Shown here: positions 54,956 to 63,945 of the stretch, in pieces
Position numbering within the stretch: the first letter of the stretch is position 1
Layout: the number at the start of each line of letters is the position of its first letter
From: an uncultured Prevotella sp.
Lineage (GTDB): Bacteria > Bacteroidota > Bacteroidia > Bacteroidales > Bacteroidaceae
Direction of reading: 5' to 3'
Length of the DNA: 64,000 nucleotides
Assembly (NCBI GenBank): GCA_900315775.1
Contig: ONAJ01000003.1
Span: 19,202 to 83,201 of the forward strand
Made by a program: the position numbers and the translations under genes
Notes under the pieces: model-generated
What the model was told of the DNA's origin: nothing
What the model saw: only the letters and a program-made list of their open reading frames with translations
Database searches by the model: none

Positions 54956-57238
54956 CTACAGCGGATCTACATCGAAATAAACTTGTATAGAACTATTGCG
55001 TGGGTTGTCAAGTAGCGCCGAACGTACGGCACGAAGACACTCACGCACTTTTTTTATGTCTATCCCAAGCTCTAGCTTGAGGACTATCTTGCGGATATTC
55101 ATTGTCTTTATCATAGAAACGGAAGGACGGTCCGGACCGAGAACCCTGCTTCCGAAATACTGCTGAAGACGCACCACCATATCTTTTGCGGCAGCATCTA
55201 CCAACTTCGCATCCTTATGTTTCAGGTATATATCAATGAGTCTCTGATAAGGAGGATAGCAGAAGTCGTGACGCTCTTCTAACTGTTGGTTGAAGAACTG
55301 TTCGTAGTCGTTGCTGACCACCTGACGGATTACAGGGAGCTGAGGACTCTTCGTCTGAAGGATAACACGTCCTCGTTTTCCGCGTCGTCCTGCCCTACCA
55401 CTAACCTGCGACATCATCATAAAGGCATGCTCGTAGGCCCTGAAGTCGGGATAGTTAAGCATGCTGTCGGCATTAAGAATACCTACAACAGACACGTTGT
55501 CGAAGTCGAGACCTTTTGTTACCATCTGGGTGCCTATAAGCAGCTGCGTACGACCAGCGGAGAAGTCGGTGATGATGCGTTCATAGGCGTGACGACTTCT
55601 GGTAGTGTCGAGGTCCATACGAGCCACCTTGATGTCCGGGAATATCTCAAGTACTTTGTCTTCTATCTTCTCTGTTCCGTAGCCTCTGCTTATGAGACTC
55701 TCGCTGCCGCAGTTGGGACAGGTGGAAGGAACGGGATACACGCTGCCGCAGTAGTGACACGACAGGACGCCTTGGGTCCTGTGGTATGTCAACGAGACAT
55801 CACAACGACTGCAGTGAGGCACCCAGCCGCACTCTTTGCACTCTATCATAGGTGCAAAGCCTCTTCTGTTCTGGAAGAGTATTACCTGTTCACCGGAGTT
55901 TATGGCGCTGCGGATAGCAGAGATAAGGTCGGGAGAGAAGGGACCGTTCATCATTTTACGATGTTGCAGGTCTTTGATATCTACAACTTGTATCTCAGGG
56001 AGCTCTACGCCCTTGTATCTCGTGGAGAGGGTGACGTGTCCGAACTTCTTGGACTGTGCATTATAATAGCTCTCGAAGGAGGGCGTCGCCGTTCCGAGAA
56101 GTGTCTTGGCGCCGTACATCTGGGCTAACATGATAGCAACGGAGCGGGCATGATAGCGGGGTGCGGGGTCTTGTTGTTTGAAGGAGGTTTCATGTTCCTC
56201 GTCGATAATCACCAATCCAAGGTTCTGAAATGGTAACAGGACGGCGGAACGGGCTCCCAGGATAACGTCATAGGGATGTGACGACAACTGTTTCTGCCAT
56301 ATCTCTACACGCTCTGCATCGCTGTACTTCGAATGGTATATACCCAAACGGTCTCCGAAGATACGCTGCAGACGTTCTCTTATCTGTACCGTCAGAGCTA
56401 TCTCGGGCAAGAGGTAAATGACTTGTTGTTTCCTCTCTAATGCCTGCTTTATAAGATGAATGTATATCTCGGTCTTACCACTCGAGGTAACACCATGAAG
56501 CAAGGTGACATTATGCTTCAGGAACGACATAAGTATCTGGTTGTAGGCTGTCTGCTGCGCATCGGAAAGCTTTTGTATGCGTTCCAGATGGGGCTCGCCG
56601 ATACTGTTAAGACGACCTACCTCTCGTTCGTAGGTATTGAGGAAACCGTTGGTGACAAGGGTCTTTATCACCTGTGCACTACAACGACTGGCATTCATCA
56701 GCTCGTCACGGGTTATCTCGCTGATACCGTCGAGGATATTCTCTTGGGGCACTTCGTCGGAGACCTCGTCCCAATGCGATAATGCGAGGAAGGCTATGAA
56801 GACTTCCAACTGCTTCGGAGCACGTTTTAACTGGTCAAGGGCGATATGAAGGGAACGCTCCGAACGGTACTTCTCACCAAGACCGACATACTGCTCCATC
56901 TTGGGACGGAAGGCATCGACTTCCTTCAGTCCTGCTGGCAGGGCTGCCACCATAACGTCGCCTACCGACGACATGTAGTAGTCGGAAATCCATGACCACA
57001 GCTTCAACTGCTGTTCTAAAAGGATGGGCTTTGCATCGAGAACACGTAGGATGTCACGACACTTAAAGTCGGGCTTCACATTGTGAATCCCGACTATTAT
57101 TGCAACGTAAGTCTTATTACGTCCTAAAGGTACAAGCACACGTCGTCCTCGTTCCACTTCCGCATCCAAAGACGTGGGTACGGAATAGGTAAAGAAACCT
57201 TCCAAAGGTAAAGGCAGGATGACGTCAACATATTTCAT
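54956..57238 (-). CDS. priA: Primosomal protein N' (PriA helicase)
   Basis: 760 residues. An N-terminal 3'-DNA-binding domain (about 1-110), a helicase core with Walker A GVTSSGKTEIY and DEEH box, eight Cys in the paired zinc-binding segment (ECKECGWVPHCSRCD; CHYCGSVYPVPSTCPNCGS), GTQMVTKGLDF and GRAGRRGKRG. Restarts stalled replication forks. Last gene after the T9SS cluster and the beta-barrel gene, with a 27-bp gap. Confidence 0.96.
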   Translation of the reverse strand: MKYVDVILPLPLEGFFTYSVPTSLDAEVERGRRVLVPLGRNKTYVAIIVGIHNVKPDFKCRDILRVLDAKPILLEQQLKLWSWISDYYMSSVGDVMVAALPAGLKEVDAFRPKMEQYVGLGEKYRSERSLHIALDQLKRAPKQLEVFIAFLALSHWDEVSDEVPQENILDGISEITRDELMNASRCSAQVIKTLVTNGFLNTYEREVGRLNSIGEPHLERIQKLSDAQQTAYNQILMSFLKHNVTLLHGVTSSGKTEIYIHLIKQALERKQQVIYLLPEIALTVQIRERLQRIFGDRLGIYHSKYSDAERVEIWQKQLSSHPYDVILGARSAVLLPFQNLGLVIIDEEHETSFKQQDPAPRYHARSVAIMLAQMYGAKTLLGTATPSFESYYNAQSKKFGHVTLSTRYKGVELPEIQVVDIKDLQHRKMMNGPFSPDLISAIRSAINSGEQVILFQNRRGFAPMIECKECGWVPHCSRCDVSLTYHRTQGVLSCHYCGSVYPVPSTCPNCGSESLISRGYGTEKIEDKVLEIFPDIKVARMDLDTTRSRHAYERIITDFSAGRTQLLIGTQMVTKGLDFDNVSVVGILNADSMLNYPDFRAYEHAFMMMSQVSGRAGRRGKRGRVILQTKSPQLPVIRQVVSNDYEQFFNQQLEERHDFCYPPYQRLIDIYLKHKDAKLVDAAAKDMVVRLQQYFGSRVLGPDRPSVSMIKTMNIRKIVLKLELGIDIKKVRECLRAVRSALLDNPRNSSIQVYFDVDPL

Positions 57239-57265
57239 TGTCGCTGCCGCTGTACCTAAACGATT

Positions 57266-57850
57266 TTAGAAATAGTATGTAGCAGCAATCTGCCAAGCAT
57301 GATCACGACCACGAATGGTCTTTACGCCATTATTGACAGATATCTCTCCGGTCTTTCCACAAACCATATTATAGCCTGCGGTTACCTGCAGATGGTTCAA
57401 CGCCATTACACCGATACCCATGTTGATGCTGAAGTTTGAGCTTGCAAGTTTCCAGTCAACACCGGTGGCAAGATTCTTCTCTTTGCTACCTACGTTAAAG
57501 CCGAACTGAGGACCAGCATAAGCAAAGATACTTGCCATAGTTCCAAGACCAACACCGTAGCGCACGTTGATAGGAATAGCTATCTGCTGAGCCTTGATTG
57601 TCTGACCCTGTCCCTTTGCCTCACGCTGATCGTAGAGAGCAGAAGCATCAATGCCCAGTCCTACGATAGGAAGGTTTATAAGCACTGTAGGACCAACGAA
57701 GAAACCTGCACGGTTTGACTTGTCACCTACACTCTCACTAAATGACATGTTAGTGAGGTTCACACCAGCCTTAGCACCAAACTTAATCTGTGCCTGTGAC
57801 GGCAGACTGATAGCTGCAGTCAGGAGAATGATAGATAAAAACTTTTTCAT
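57266..57850 (-). CDS. PorT-like outer-membrane beta-barrel protein
   Basis: 194 residues. Signal peptide 1-20 (cut after SQA). Sequence of short alternating strands (KFGAKAGVNLTNM, FFVGPTVLINLPI, AYAGPQFGFNV) ending in an aromatic IAATYYF, as in eight-stranded barrels of the outer-membrane beta-barrel (OMP_b-brl) group. It lies 25 bp after porN and before priA. A role alongside the T9SS is suggested by position only. Confidence 0.82.
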   Translation of the reverse strand: MKKFLSIILLTAAISLPSQAQIKFGAKAGVNLTNMSFSESVGDKSNRAGFFVGPTVLINLPIVGLGIDASALYDQREAKGQGQTIKAQQIAIPINVRYGVGLGTMASIFAYAGPQFGFNVGSKEKNLATGVDWKLASSNFSINMGIGVMALNHLQVTAGYNMVCGKTGEISVNNGVKTIRGRDHAWQIAATYYF

Positions 57851-57875
57851 AATTAAGATAATAACTATAGTTAGA

Positions 57876-58961
57876 TTAATGTCTTTGTCTTCTTACAGTA
57901 ACACGTGCTGAGGAGCCGCTGCCTGACGAAGAACTTGAAGAATGACTCTTCTTTGTCTTCACCTCTGAAGAACTGCCGCCAGAACGACGGTTCTTCTTGC
58001 GTGCCTTCTTTGCCTTCTTGGTATCACCAGCTTTGGCAATGCTGTCCAGAGAGTCCTTACGTTCCTGATCTCCCCAGATATGCTTCTCGAATGTCGCAAG
58101 CTCCATCTCTATTCGCTTCTGCTCCGCTGTAAGGGCTGAGTCGGTATTGCAATACTGTGCCAACGTCCTTCCAAGCATATTAGTGGTCTTGTAGATATTA
58201 CCACAATACATATTCTTCGTGAAGTAGTCGTCAATACTCATCGTCGCAGCATTGTTGAGGTTTGACGTCATTATCATCTGCTTGCTGAGGAAAGGAGCAA
58301 TATCGTCGTACTTCACCCAGAAGAGAGGATACTTTGCTGTGCCGTCACCGAAATCGTCCTCACGACTCATAATAGGACAAATAGCTATTACCTTAGTATG
58401 GAACGTTGCTGATGACTGATCGTAGTATGCACTCTCCTTAACATAATATGACTTCACCTCTCGTGAAGGGATGTCGCTGTCGTCGAGACGTACCTTGCCG
58501 TTGTTCTTCTCGTAATAGATGTGATAGTTGTCAAGGAATGCCAAAGGCTTCACACGTGCTGAGTCGGTGAACACCTCGTTACCGTCAAGACGATACTCGT
58601 ATGCCTTTACCTGACCACGCATCATCAACTTGAACATGTAGCAGAACAGGTTCATCTGACTACCCATAGGCTCTACCGGATAGTAAAGACCGGCATTGGC
58701 ATCCTTTGTAAGGTCTATCTCACGATATATATCACGACGCCATACTACATCTTCCGACATTACCGGTGCTGTTGGGAATGAGATTTGTGCACGATTAGTA
58801 ATGTTCTGTGTGCCAGACTTCTGTTGCTGCTGCTTCTGCTGCTGTCTCGATTGTTGCTGTTTCGGTTGCTGCTGTTGCTGCTGAGCACGACGTGCTGCTG
58901 GCTGAGCTGAAATAGCTACTGACACACTTACTAACAGTCCTATCAAAAATAGTCTTTTCAT
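57876..58961 (-). CDS. porN: T9SS component PorN/GldN
   Basis: 361 residues. Signal peptide (about 1-19). A Gln-rich tract (about 26-48, runs such as QQQQQQPKQQQ), then the GldN core beginning VVWRRDIYREIDLTKDANAGLYYPVEP and continuing to about 320. The C-terminal tail is Lys/Ser/Arg-rich (SSSEVKTKKSHSSSSSSGSG). GldN binds PorK in the periplasmic ring of the type IX system. It is the last por gene of the cluster. Confidence 0.92.
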   Translation of the reverse strand: MKRLFLIGLLVSVSVAISAQPAARRAQQQQQQPKQQQSRQQQKQQQQKSGTQNITNRAQISFPTAPVMSEDVVWRRDIYREIDLTKDANAGLYYPVEPMGSQMNLFCYMFKLMMRGQVKAYEYRLDGNEVFTDSARVKPLAFLDNYHIYYEKNNGKVRLDDSDIPSREVKSYYVKESAYYDQSSATFHTKVIAICPIMSREDDFGDGTAKYPLFWVKYDDIAPFLSKQMIMTSNLNNAATMSIDDYFTKNMYCGNIYKTTNMLGRTLAQYCNTDSALTAEQKRIEMELATFEKHIWGDQERKDSLDSIAKAGDTKKAKKARKKNRRSGGSSSEVKTKKSHSSSSSSGSGSSARVTVRRQRH

Positions 58962-58978
58962 ATCTTTTTTCTTTCTTC

Positions 58979-60529
58979 TTATTTCACAATTACTTCCATA
59001 GAACTTGGGAGTGTACGCGTAATACCATCAGGACCTATCGCTGTTACACGAGAGATGTAGAAACGACGGCTACGTGAGAGTTTGCGGAACGCATCACGCT
59101 GACGTTCTGAGAACGTGGAACCGTTGCTTACCATTGGTACTGCATTACCCATATTATCAAAGAATACAGTCTCGAAACTCTGTACCTTGAACTCTATATC
59201 CAGAAGTCCGTCGTCAATGGCTGCCTTCAAAGTGTTTGCATCCATAAGTGCTGACTTAGCAAGGCCACCACCCTTGAAACGGTTGTCGCCGACAACGATG
59301 TAAGGTGTTGGGTCGGGCAACTTACGAACGTGGAAGGTGAACTGCCCCATCTGCTTTGGAGAGCCGCTCTGCAGTGATGACACCGTGATGGTTACATCCT
59401 TGCCGACAGCTGCAGGACGGGCAATATACTTTCCTGGTCCTACGGGTTGTAGTGTTCCTCCCGCCATAGTTGCCGATACCTTGTTGAGTGGTACTCCCGG
59501 CACACTGACGCTGATGGGGTTACTGTAACCTGCATAGAGCATATTCATAAGGTCGGCACTGACGGTAGCACTTGGGTCAACAACAGTATATTTCTGATTG
59601 AAGTCACGACGAACGAGTTCTCCGTTACCATTCTGCATAGTGATGTAACCTGTGAGGTTAAAGTCACCCGTCTTGCCTGCTATGAATTCATAGGTGTTAT
59701 GAGGCAGATTAACCTCGCGACCACCTATATATATCTGCGGGCGCTGGGTGGTATCTATTGCCGCCATAACTATCTGTGCAGAGAACTTATCACCTCTTAC
59801 CACAGTCTGTGCATTAGGTATCACGAAAGCATCGAGCTTATTAACGCGGATATCTCGTACGTCGATATTTGACACCAGCGTATGGAGTACCTCTCCCTCA
59901 GCATAACGTATGTCGCTCTGCAACTTTGACAACAGGGTGACAGCGGCTGCTGTAGGCATTCCCTCGAACATATACTCCTGCCAGTTCTTTCCCATAGCAT
60001 GTGCATGTTTGGGAAGTTCTGTCGTGAGGTTGCTCTTTATGATGTTACGCTGACGTTCGTCATTAACCATCTTCAACATCTGCTCGCGATAGTTATTGAT
60101 AGCGTCGTGCAACTGCTTTCCTTTTCCTGTTCCAGGAGCGAGCATTATCTGTGTTGCTGCCTCAAGGTCTTCCTTGTTGCGTATATCGTGAACATCGCCG
60201 TTCTTGCCGTCAGCCTCACGAACAATAGCCTCCTTTAATTCCTGTGCGAAATTAAACAGGGAGTCACTCATCCGCTTTACTGATGTAGCCTTGTCGAACC
60301 AAGCCTTCACCTTCTCCGGATTAGCCTTCATCTGTGCTTCAAAGTCGCTGTAGATAGAAGCATTCTCCTTCGACGAGTTTGACGTAGTGCGACTGAGGCT
60401 TTCCTCAACGAGTGAAAAGCCTTCCAACACTTCCGTAGAAACATTCAACGCAAGCATTGCCATGAGGACCACATACATCAGATTAATCATTTTCTGACGT
60501 GGCGATACTGGTCGTTTCTTTATTGCCAT
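58979..60529 (-). CDS. porM: T9SS component PorM/GldM
   Basis: 516 residues. The N-terminus RQKMINLMYVVLMAMLALNVS is the signature membrane helix. A long periplasmic part of stacked domains follows (coiled-coil D1 about 40-220, then Ig-like D2-D4; IYIGGREVNLPHNTYEF, VSVPGVPLNKVSATM). It forms the motor with PorL and transduces proton-motive force to PorKN. Confidence 0.95.
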   Translation of the reverse strand: MAIKKRPVSPRQKMINLMYVVLMAMLALNVSTEVLEGFSLVEESLSRTTSNSSKENASIYSDFEAQMKANPEKVKAWFDKATSVKRMSDSLFNFAQELKEAIVREADGKNGDVHDIRNKEDLEAATQIMLAPGTGKGKQLHDAINNYREQMLKMVNDERQRNIIKSNLTTELPKHAHAMGKNWQEYMFEGMPTAAAVTLLSKLQSDIRYAEGEVLHTLVSNIDVRDIRVNKLDAFVIPNAQTVVRGDKFSAQIVMAAIDTTQRPQIYIGGREVNLPHNTYEFIAGKTGDFNLTGYITMQNGNGELVRRDFNQKYTVVDPSATVSADLMNMLYAGYSNPISVSVPGVPLNKVSATMAGGTLQPVGPGKYIARPAAVGKDVTITVSSLQSGSPKQMGQFTFHVRKLPDPTPYIVVGDNRFKGGGLAKSALMDANTLKAAIDDGLLDIEFKVQSFETVFFDNMGNAVPMVSNGSTFSERQRDAFRKLSRSRRFYISRVTAIGPDGITRTLPSSMEVIVK

Positions 60530-60550
60530 GTTCTATTTGTCGTTGGACGT

Positions 60551-61414
60551 TTAACGTATATCGTTTGCAGCGGGGGCAGCAGGGGCGGCAGCACGCATAT
60601 TTACTGTCATCGCCTCTATCATACGAGCATAAATCTTGTTGAGCTGGTCTATCTGCTCTGCCATCTTACGTGTCTGCTCGTTGATTTCGTCAATTGTGCC
60701 TATCTGCTTGCTTGCACTCTTAAGCTGCATCTCGTACACCTTGCATATTCCTGTGAGTGTTCGGTTGAGATTCTCCATCTCCTCGGAGTCGGTAGTAAGA
60801 CGCTGACTCTGCTCGGAAACTTTCTCCAATACCTCTGTGAGTTTCTTAAGCTCCTCAACGTAATTGGTTGTAGCCTCTGCCATATCGGGAGCTACAGGCT
60901 GTGGAAGCTCGCCTACTCCGCCACCGATTATCACAGTGCCGCCACCACCGGCAACGCCACCTTCAACAGCAGCACCTTCGGCAACAGCACCACCAGCGAC
61001 AGTACCTCCACCAACAACGCCACCGCCAACAACGCCACCGCCGACAACGCCACCACCAACGACACCTCCGCCGCCGATAATTGTTGCGCCACCGACAATA
61101 GTCTGCTGACCTTCAACAGCTGCGCCCTCTGCTTCAACACCCTCTTCCTGAGGATGAATATCAAGATTCATGCCGTCGGTAGTCTTGTCGAATGGACGGT
61201 CGAACGCTGAAATAAAGAACACGAACACCTCTGTTCCCATTCCGAGGAAGAGGAAGAAGTTTGCTCCCGGGAGGTGAGTAAGTTTAAACAGCGTACCTAA
61301 AATAACGATAGATGCACCCCAACTGTAGGCATAGTTCAGGAACGTCTGTCCCGGTACACTATCCATCCATTTCTGTAGTCGATAGACTACGTTGAATTTA
61401 CTATATACTGTCAT
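60551..61414 (-). CDS. porL: T9SS motor component PorL/GldL with Gly-rich insert
   Basis: 287 residues. Two transmembrane helices (about 31-47 and 52-70) separated by a short loop with THLPGANFF; the second carries the conserved Glu62 expected in the proton path. After a cytoplasmic start (residues 71-100), residues 108-168 are almost pure Gly/Val/Ala (GGGVV repeats), then a coiled coil (about 185-265). The repeat insert is encoded by 15-bp tandem DNA. Partner of PorM. Confidence 0.93.
   Translation of the reverse strand: MTVYSKFNVVYRLQKWMDSVPGQTFLNYAYSWGASIVILGTLFKLTHLPGANFFLFLGMGTEVFVFFISAFDRPFDKTTDGMNLDIHPQEEGVEAEGAAVEGQQTIVGGATIIGGGGVVGGGVVGGGVVGGGVVGGGTVAGGAVAEGAAVEGGVAGGGGTVIIGGGVGELPQPVAPDMAEATTNYVEELKKLTEVLEKVSEQSQRLTTDSEEMENLNRTLTGICKVYEMQLKSASKQIGTIDEINEQTRKMAEQIDQLNKIYARMIEAMTVNMRAAAPAAPAANDIR
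61004..61075 (-). repeat. 15-bp tandem repeat inside porL
   Basis: Encodes GGGGVV followed by three GGGVV copies and a further GGG. The near-identical 15-bp units are prone to slippage, so the linker length may vary between strains. Confidence 0.8.
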
Positions 61415-61423
61415 ATCTTTTTT

Positions 61424-62869
61424 CTATTTACGTTTCTTACTACCCTTTTGTTTTACGCTTGCTGTTGTCGCCAATGAGCGTACGCAGCGGAAGCCGATGT
61501 ATGAACGCGGCTGATTCTGATATTCCCAAGAACGCCATGCTGAACGCATATAGCTCTCTGGGTCCTTCCAGGAACCACCACGAACACTCTTCTTCTTTAA
61601 CTTATATGGGTCTTCCTTTGCTGCATTGTATGAGAGCTGAGGGTTGAGGTCGTTCATCGCCTCTACACCTGCTTCAGTATATATCGTACTTGTCCACTCT
61701 GCCACATTACCTGCCATATCGAACAGTCCGTTGGTATTTGAAGAGTATATTCCGACCTTACTTGTGATGAGGTTACCATCCTTGGTATAGTTACCGCGGT
61801 CGGGCTTGAAGTTAGCAAAGTAACAGCCTCTGTCGCTCTTCATGTCCTCGTTCTCCCAAGGGAATTCATTGCCGTCAACACCACGGGCTGCATACTCCCA
61901 CTCTGCCTCTGTCGGCAGACGGTAGCGCTGTACGTAACGTGCCTCAGGACCGAGACCTTTGAGAAGATATTCTGTTCTCCAGGCACAGAATGCATTTGCC
62001 TGCTCCCATGTAACACCTACTACAGGATATTCGTTATAAGCGGGATTGCTGAAGTAGTAACGCATATATCCTTCGTTCTCCGAATTCTGGAAGTCGTTAA
62101 CCCAACAGGTGGTGTCTGGATATATGTTTACAATGTAAGTATTCAGGAAGTCCCAAGGTCCGCTCAAAGGACGGTCTATCGTCTCGCGTACTATACGTCC
62201 CTCGTCGTCAATATACGCTGTGTCCTTGGAGATCATAACCACATCATTGGGATTTATTACCACGTCGGTATTCAGGTTACGATCTTGTGGATTAAGACGG
62301 TTACGACGAAGTGCTGCCGTAGTATAGTCATACACCTCGTAACGATAATTCATCTGACTCCAGTCGAGCATCTTCTCGCCAGTAACGGGATTTGTCACGT
62401 AGAGACTTTCTATGGCACGCTGCTCGTCCTCGTTAGGCTTACGTGGGAGATTCTTCTTCCAGTTAAGATGAGGAGTAACAGGATCACCGTTCTTGTCCTC
62501 GGTAATCATATAGGATTCATCACCACCGTATGCTGGGTCTGCAAGTCTGGTGCGGAGTATAGAGTCACGAACCCATAATACAAACTGCTTGTACTTTGAA
62601 TTGGTAACCTCCGTCTCGTCCATCCAGAAACCGTCAACAGAGATATCCTTCACTGGAGTTTTCTTTCCCCACAGCGAATCTTCCTTTTCCATACCCATAC
62701 GTAGGAAGCCGCGCTTCACAAGAGTCATGCCGTAAGGTGTTGGCTCGGAGAAATTCTTTCCTCCGCCTACGCCAACGACTTCACCGCCTCCCTTCAGCGA
62801 AGACTTGCTTCCGAAACATCCTGTTAAGCATAGTGCAATAATAAAAACACCAAATACTTTTTTCATCAT
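61424..62869 (-). CDS. porK: T9SS component PorK/GldK lipoprotein
   Basis: 481 residues from ATG at 62869; earlier Mets at 62887 and 62902 are in frame, but this one gives a compact lipoprotein signal ending in the lipobox LTGC. The body is a formylglycine-generating-enzyme-like domain (VKRGFLRMGMEKEDSLWG, DGFWMDETEVTNSKYKQFV, YRLPTEAEWEYAARG, MAGNVAEWTST, SVRGGSWKD, FRCVRS). Here it serves as a structural ring protein rather than an enzyme. Confidence 0.94.
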   Translation of the reverse strand: MMKKVFGVFIIALCLTGCFGSKSSLKGGGEVVGVGGGKNFSEPTPYGMTLVKRGFLRMGMEKEDSLWGKKTPVKDISVDGFWMDETEVTNSKYKQFVLWVRDSILRTRLADPAYGGDESYMITEDKNGDPVTPHLNWKKNLPRKPNEDEQRAIESLYVTNPVTGEKMLDWSQMNYRYEVYDYTTAALRRNRLNPQDRNLNTDVVINPNDVVMISKDTAYIDDEGRIVRETIDRPLSGPWDFLNTYIVNIYPDTTCWVNDFQNSENEGYMRYYFSNPAYNEYPVVGVTWEQANAFCAWRTEYLLKGLGPEARYVQRYRLPTEAEWEYAARGVDGNEFPWENEDMKSDRGCYFANFKPDRGNYTKDGNLITSKVGIYSSNTNGLFDMAGNVAEWTSTIYTEAGVEAMNDLNPQLSYNAAKEDPYKLKKKSVRGGSWKDPESYMRSAWRSWEYQNQPRSYIGFRCVRSLATTASVKQKGSKKRK

Positions 62870-62901
62870 ATATCTATTATTATTCATTCTTTTTCTTCTC
62901 A

Positions 62902-63840
62902 CTACAGTATTCTCACACTCTTATGTTTGTTCTTTCCCTTCTTGTAAAGGTTCAGATTAGTCTTGTATCCTACGAACAGCTCATGACTGCCGTTACGCAT
63001 ATTTATTCCCGAGGTATATGCCTCATAGCTGTATCCGACGTTCACACCGTGAAAACTTCCTCCGATGAGCACTGTCACCGATGTCTTGGGACTGTACGAT
63101 GCACCAGCATAAAGAATTCTCTTTTCGTTGGTATATACCATTCGCGCTGTCACATCACCTCGATAAACAGTACCATCGGTCTTCACTAAGAATGACGTTG
63201 GTATTGATAAAAACGGATTTCTCAGTTTAATATTGTATCCACCAGTCAAATAATATGTTCTATCTATCTTTAATTCGTTAACATCGCCCAACTCTACCAC
63301 CGGTGACGTAACGTGTTGTGAAGATACTCCGACATACCACTGATTGTGCGTATAATACAGTCCGGCAGCAAGGTCAAAGGCATTACCGTTTATCGAGGAC
63401 TTACTCAAAGCGGGGTCGTCCGGGTCAATATAATCCACCTTACTTCCGTCGAACTGCTCATTGATAAAACCTCCTTGTACACCTATTCCTAACTGTCCTC
63501 CGAAGATTCGTAACTTATAAGAATATTGTGCCGCTACTTTCTGGTGTGTAAAAAGACCTATCTGGTCGTTAAACAGCTGAAGACCAACACCATGATAGGC
63601 ATTCAACAGGTACAAAGGCATGTCGGCAGCAATATACATAGTGCGGGGATTGTTCTCAAAGCCTACAAGACTCATTGCGTAGGCACCAACTATGTTCAGC
63701 TTCGACTCCTTTCCTGCCGACGCAGGGTTATACGACGGTTCCATGTCAAAATAATGGCTGAATGAAGGGTCGTACTGAGCCTTCATACCTACTGTTGCAA
63801 CAACAGAAACAATTATTATGGACAGATAACGTCTAAACAC
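62902..63840 (-). CDS. porP: T9SS component PorP/SprF
   Basis: 312 residues. Signal peptide (about 1-21, cut after KAQ). AQYDPSFSHYFDMEPSYNPASAGKE holds the NPA-G motif of PorP/SprF. Beta-barrel strands follow. Outer-membrane partner of the PorK ring and of surface-exposed cargo. First gene of porPKLMN, 58 bp after the rRNA terminator. No clear promoter is visible. Confidence 0.93.
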   Translation of the reverse strand: MFRRYLSIIIVSVVATVGMKAQYDPSFSHYFDMEPSYNPASAGKESKLNIVGAYAMSLVGFENNPRTMYIAADMPLYLLNAYHGVGLQLFNDQIGLFTHQKVAAQYSYKLRIFGGQLGIGVQGGFINEQFDGSKVDYIDPDDPALSKSSINGNAFDLAAGLYYTHNQWYVGVSSQHVTSPVVELGDVNELKIDRTYYLTGGYNIKLRNPFLSIPTSFLVKTDGTVYRGDVTARMVYTNEKRILYAGASYSPKTSVTVLIGGSFHGVNVGYSYEAYTSGINMRNGSHELFVGYKTNLNLYKKGKNKHKSVRIL

Positions 63841-63897
63841 GAATATATAACGCAGACACCTGCTTTTTATTGTTTTTTAATACTAAAGATAAAATAA

Positions 63898-63933
63898 GAA
63901 CGCCCCTGAGGGGGTTGGTCCTCAAGGGCGTTC
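63898..63933 (-). terminator. rRNA operon terminator
   Basis: GAACGCCC pairs with GGGCGTTC, with a second TGAGG/CCTCA stem inside. On the minus strand a T-rich TTATTTTATC follows. Confidence 0.85.
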
Positions 63934-63945
63934 AGTAATAAAAGA

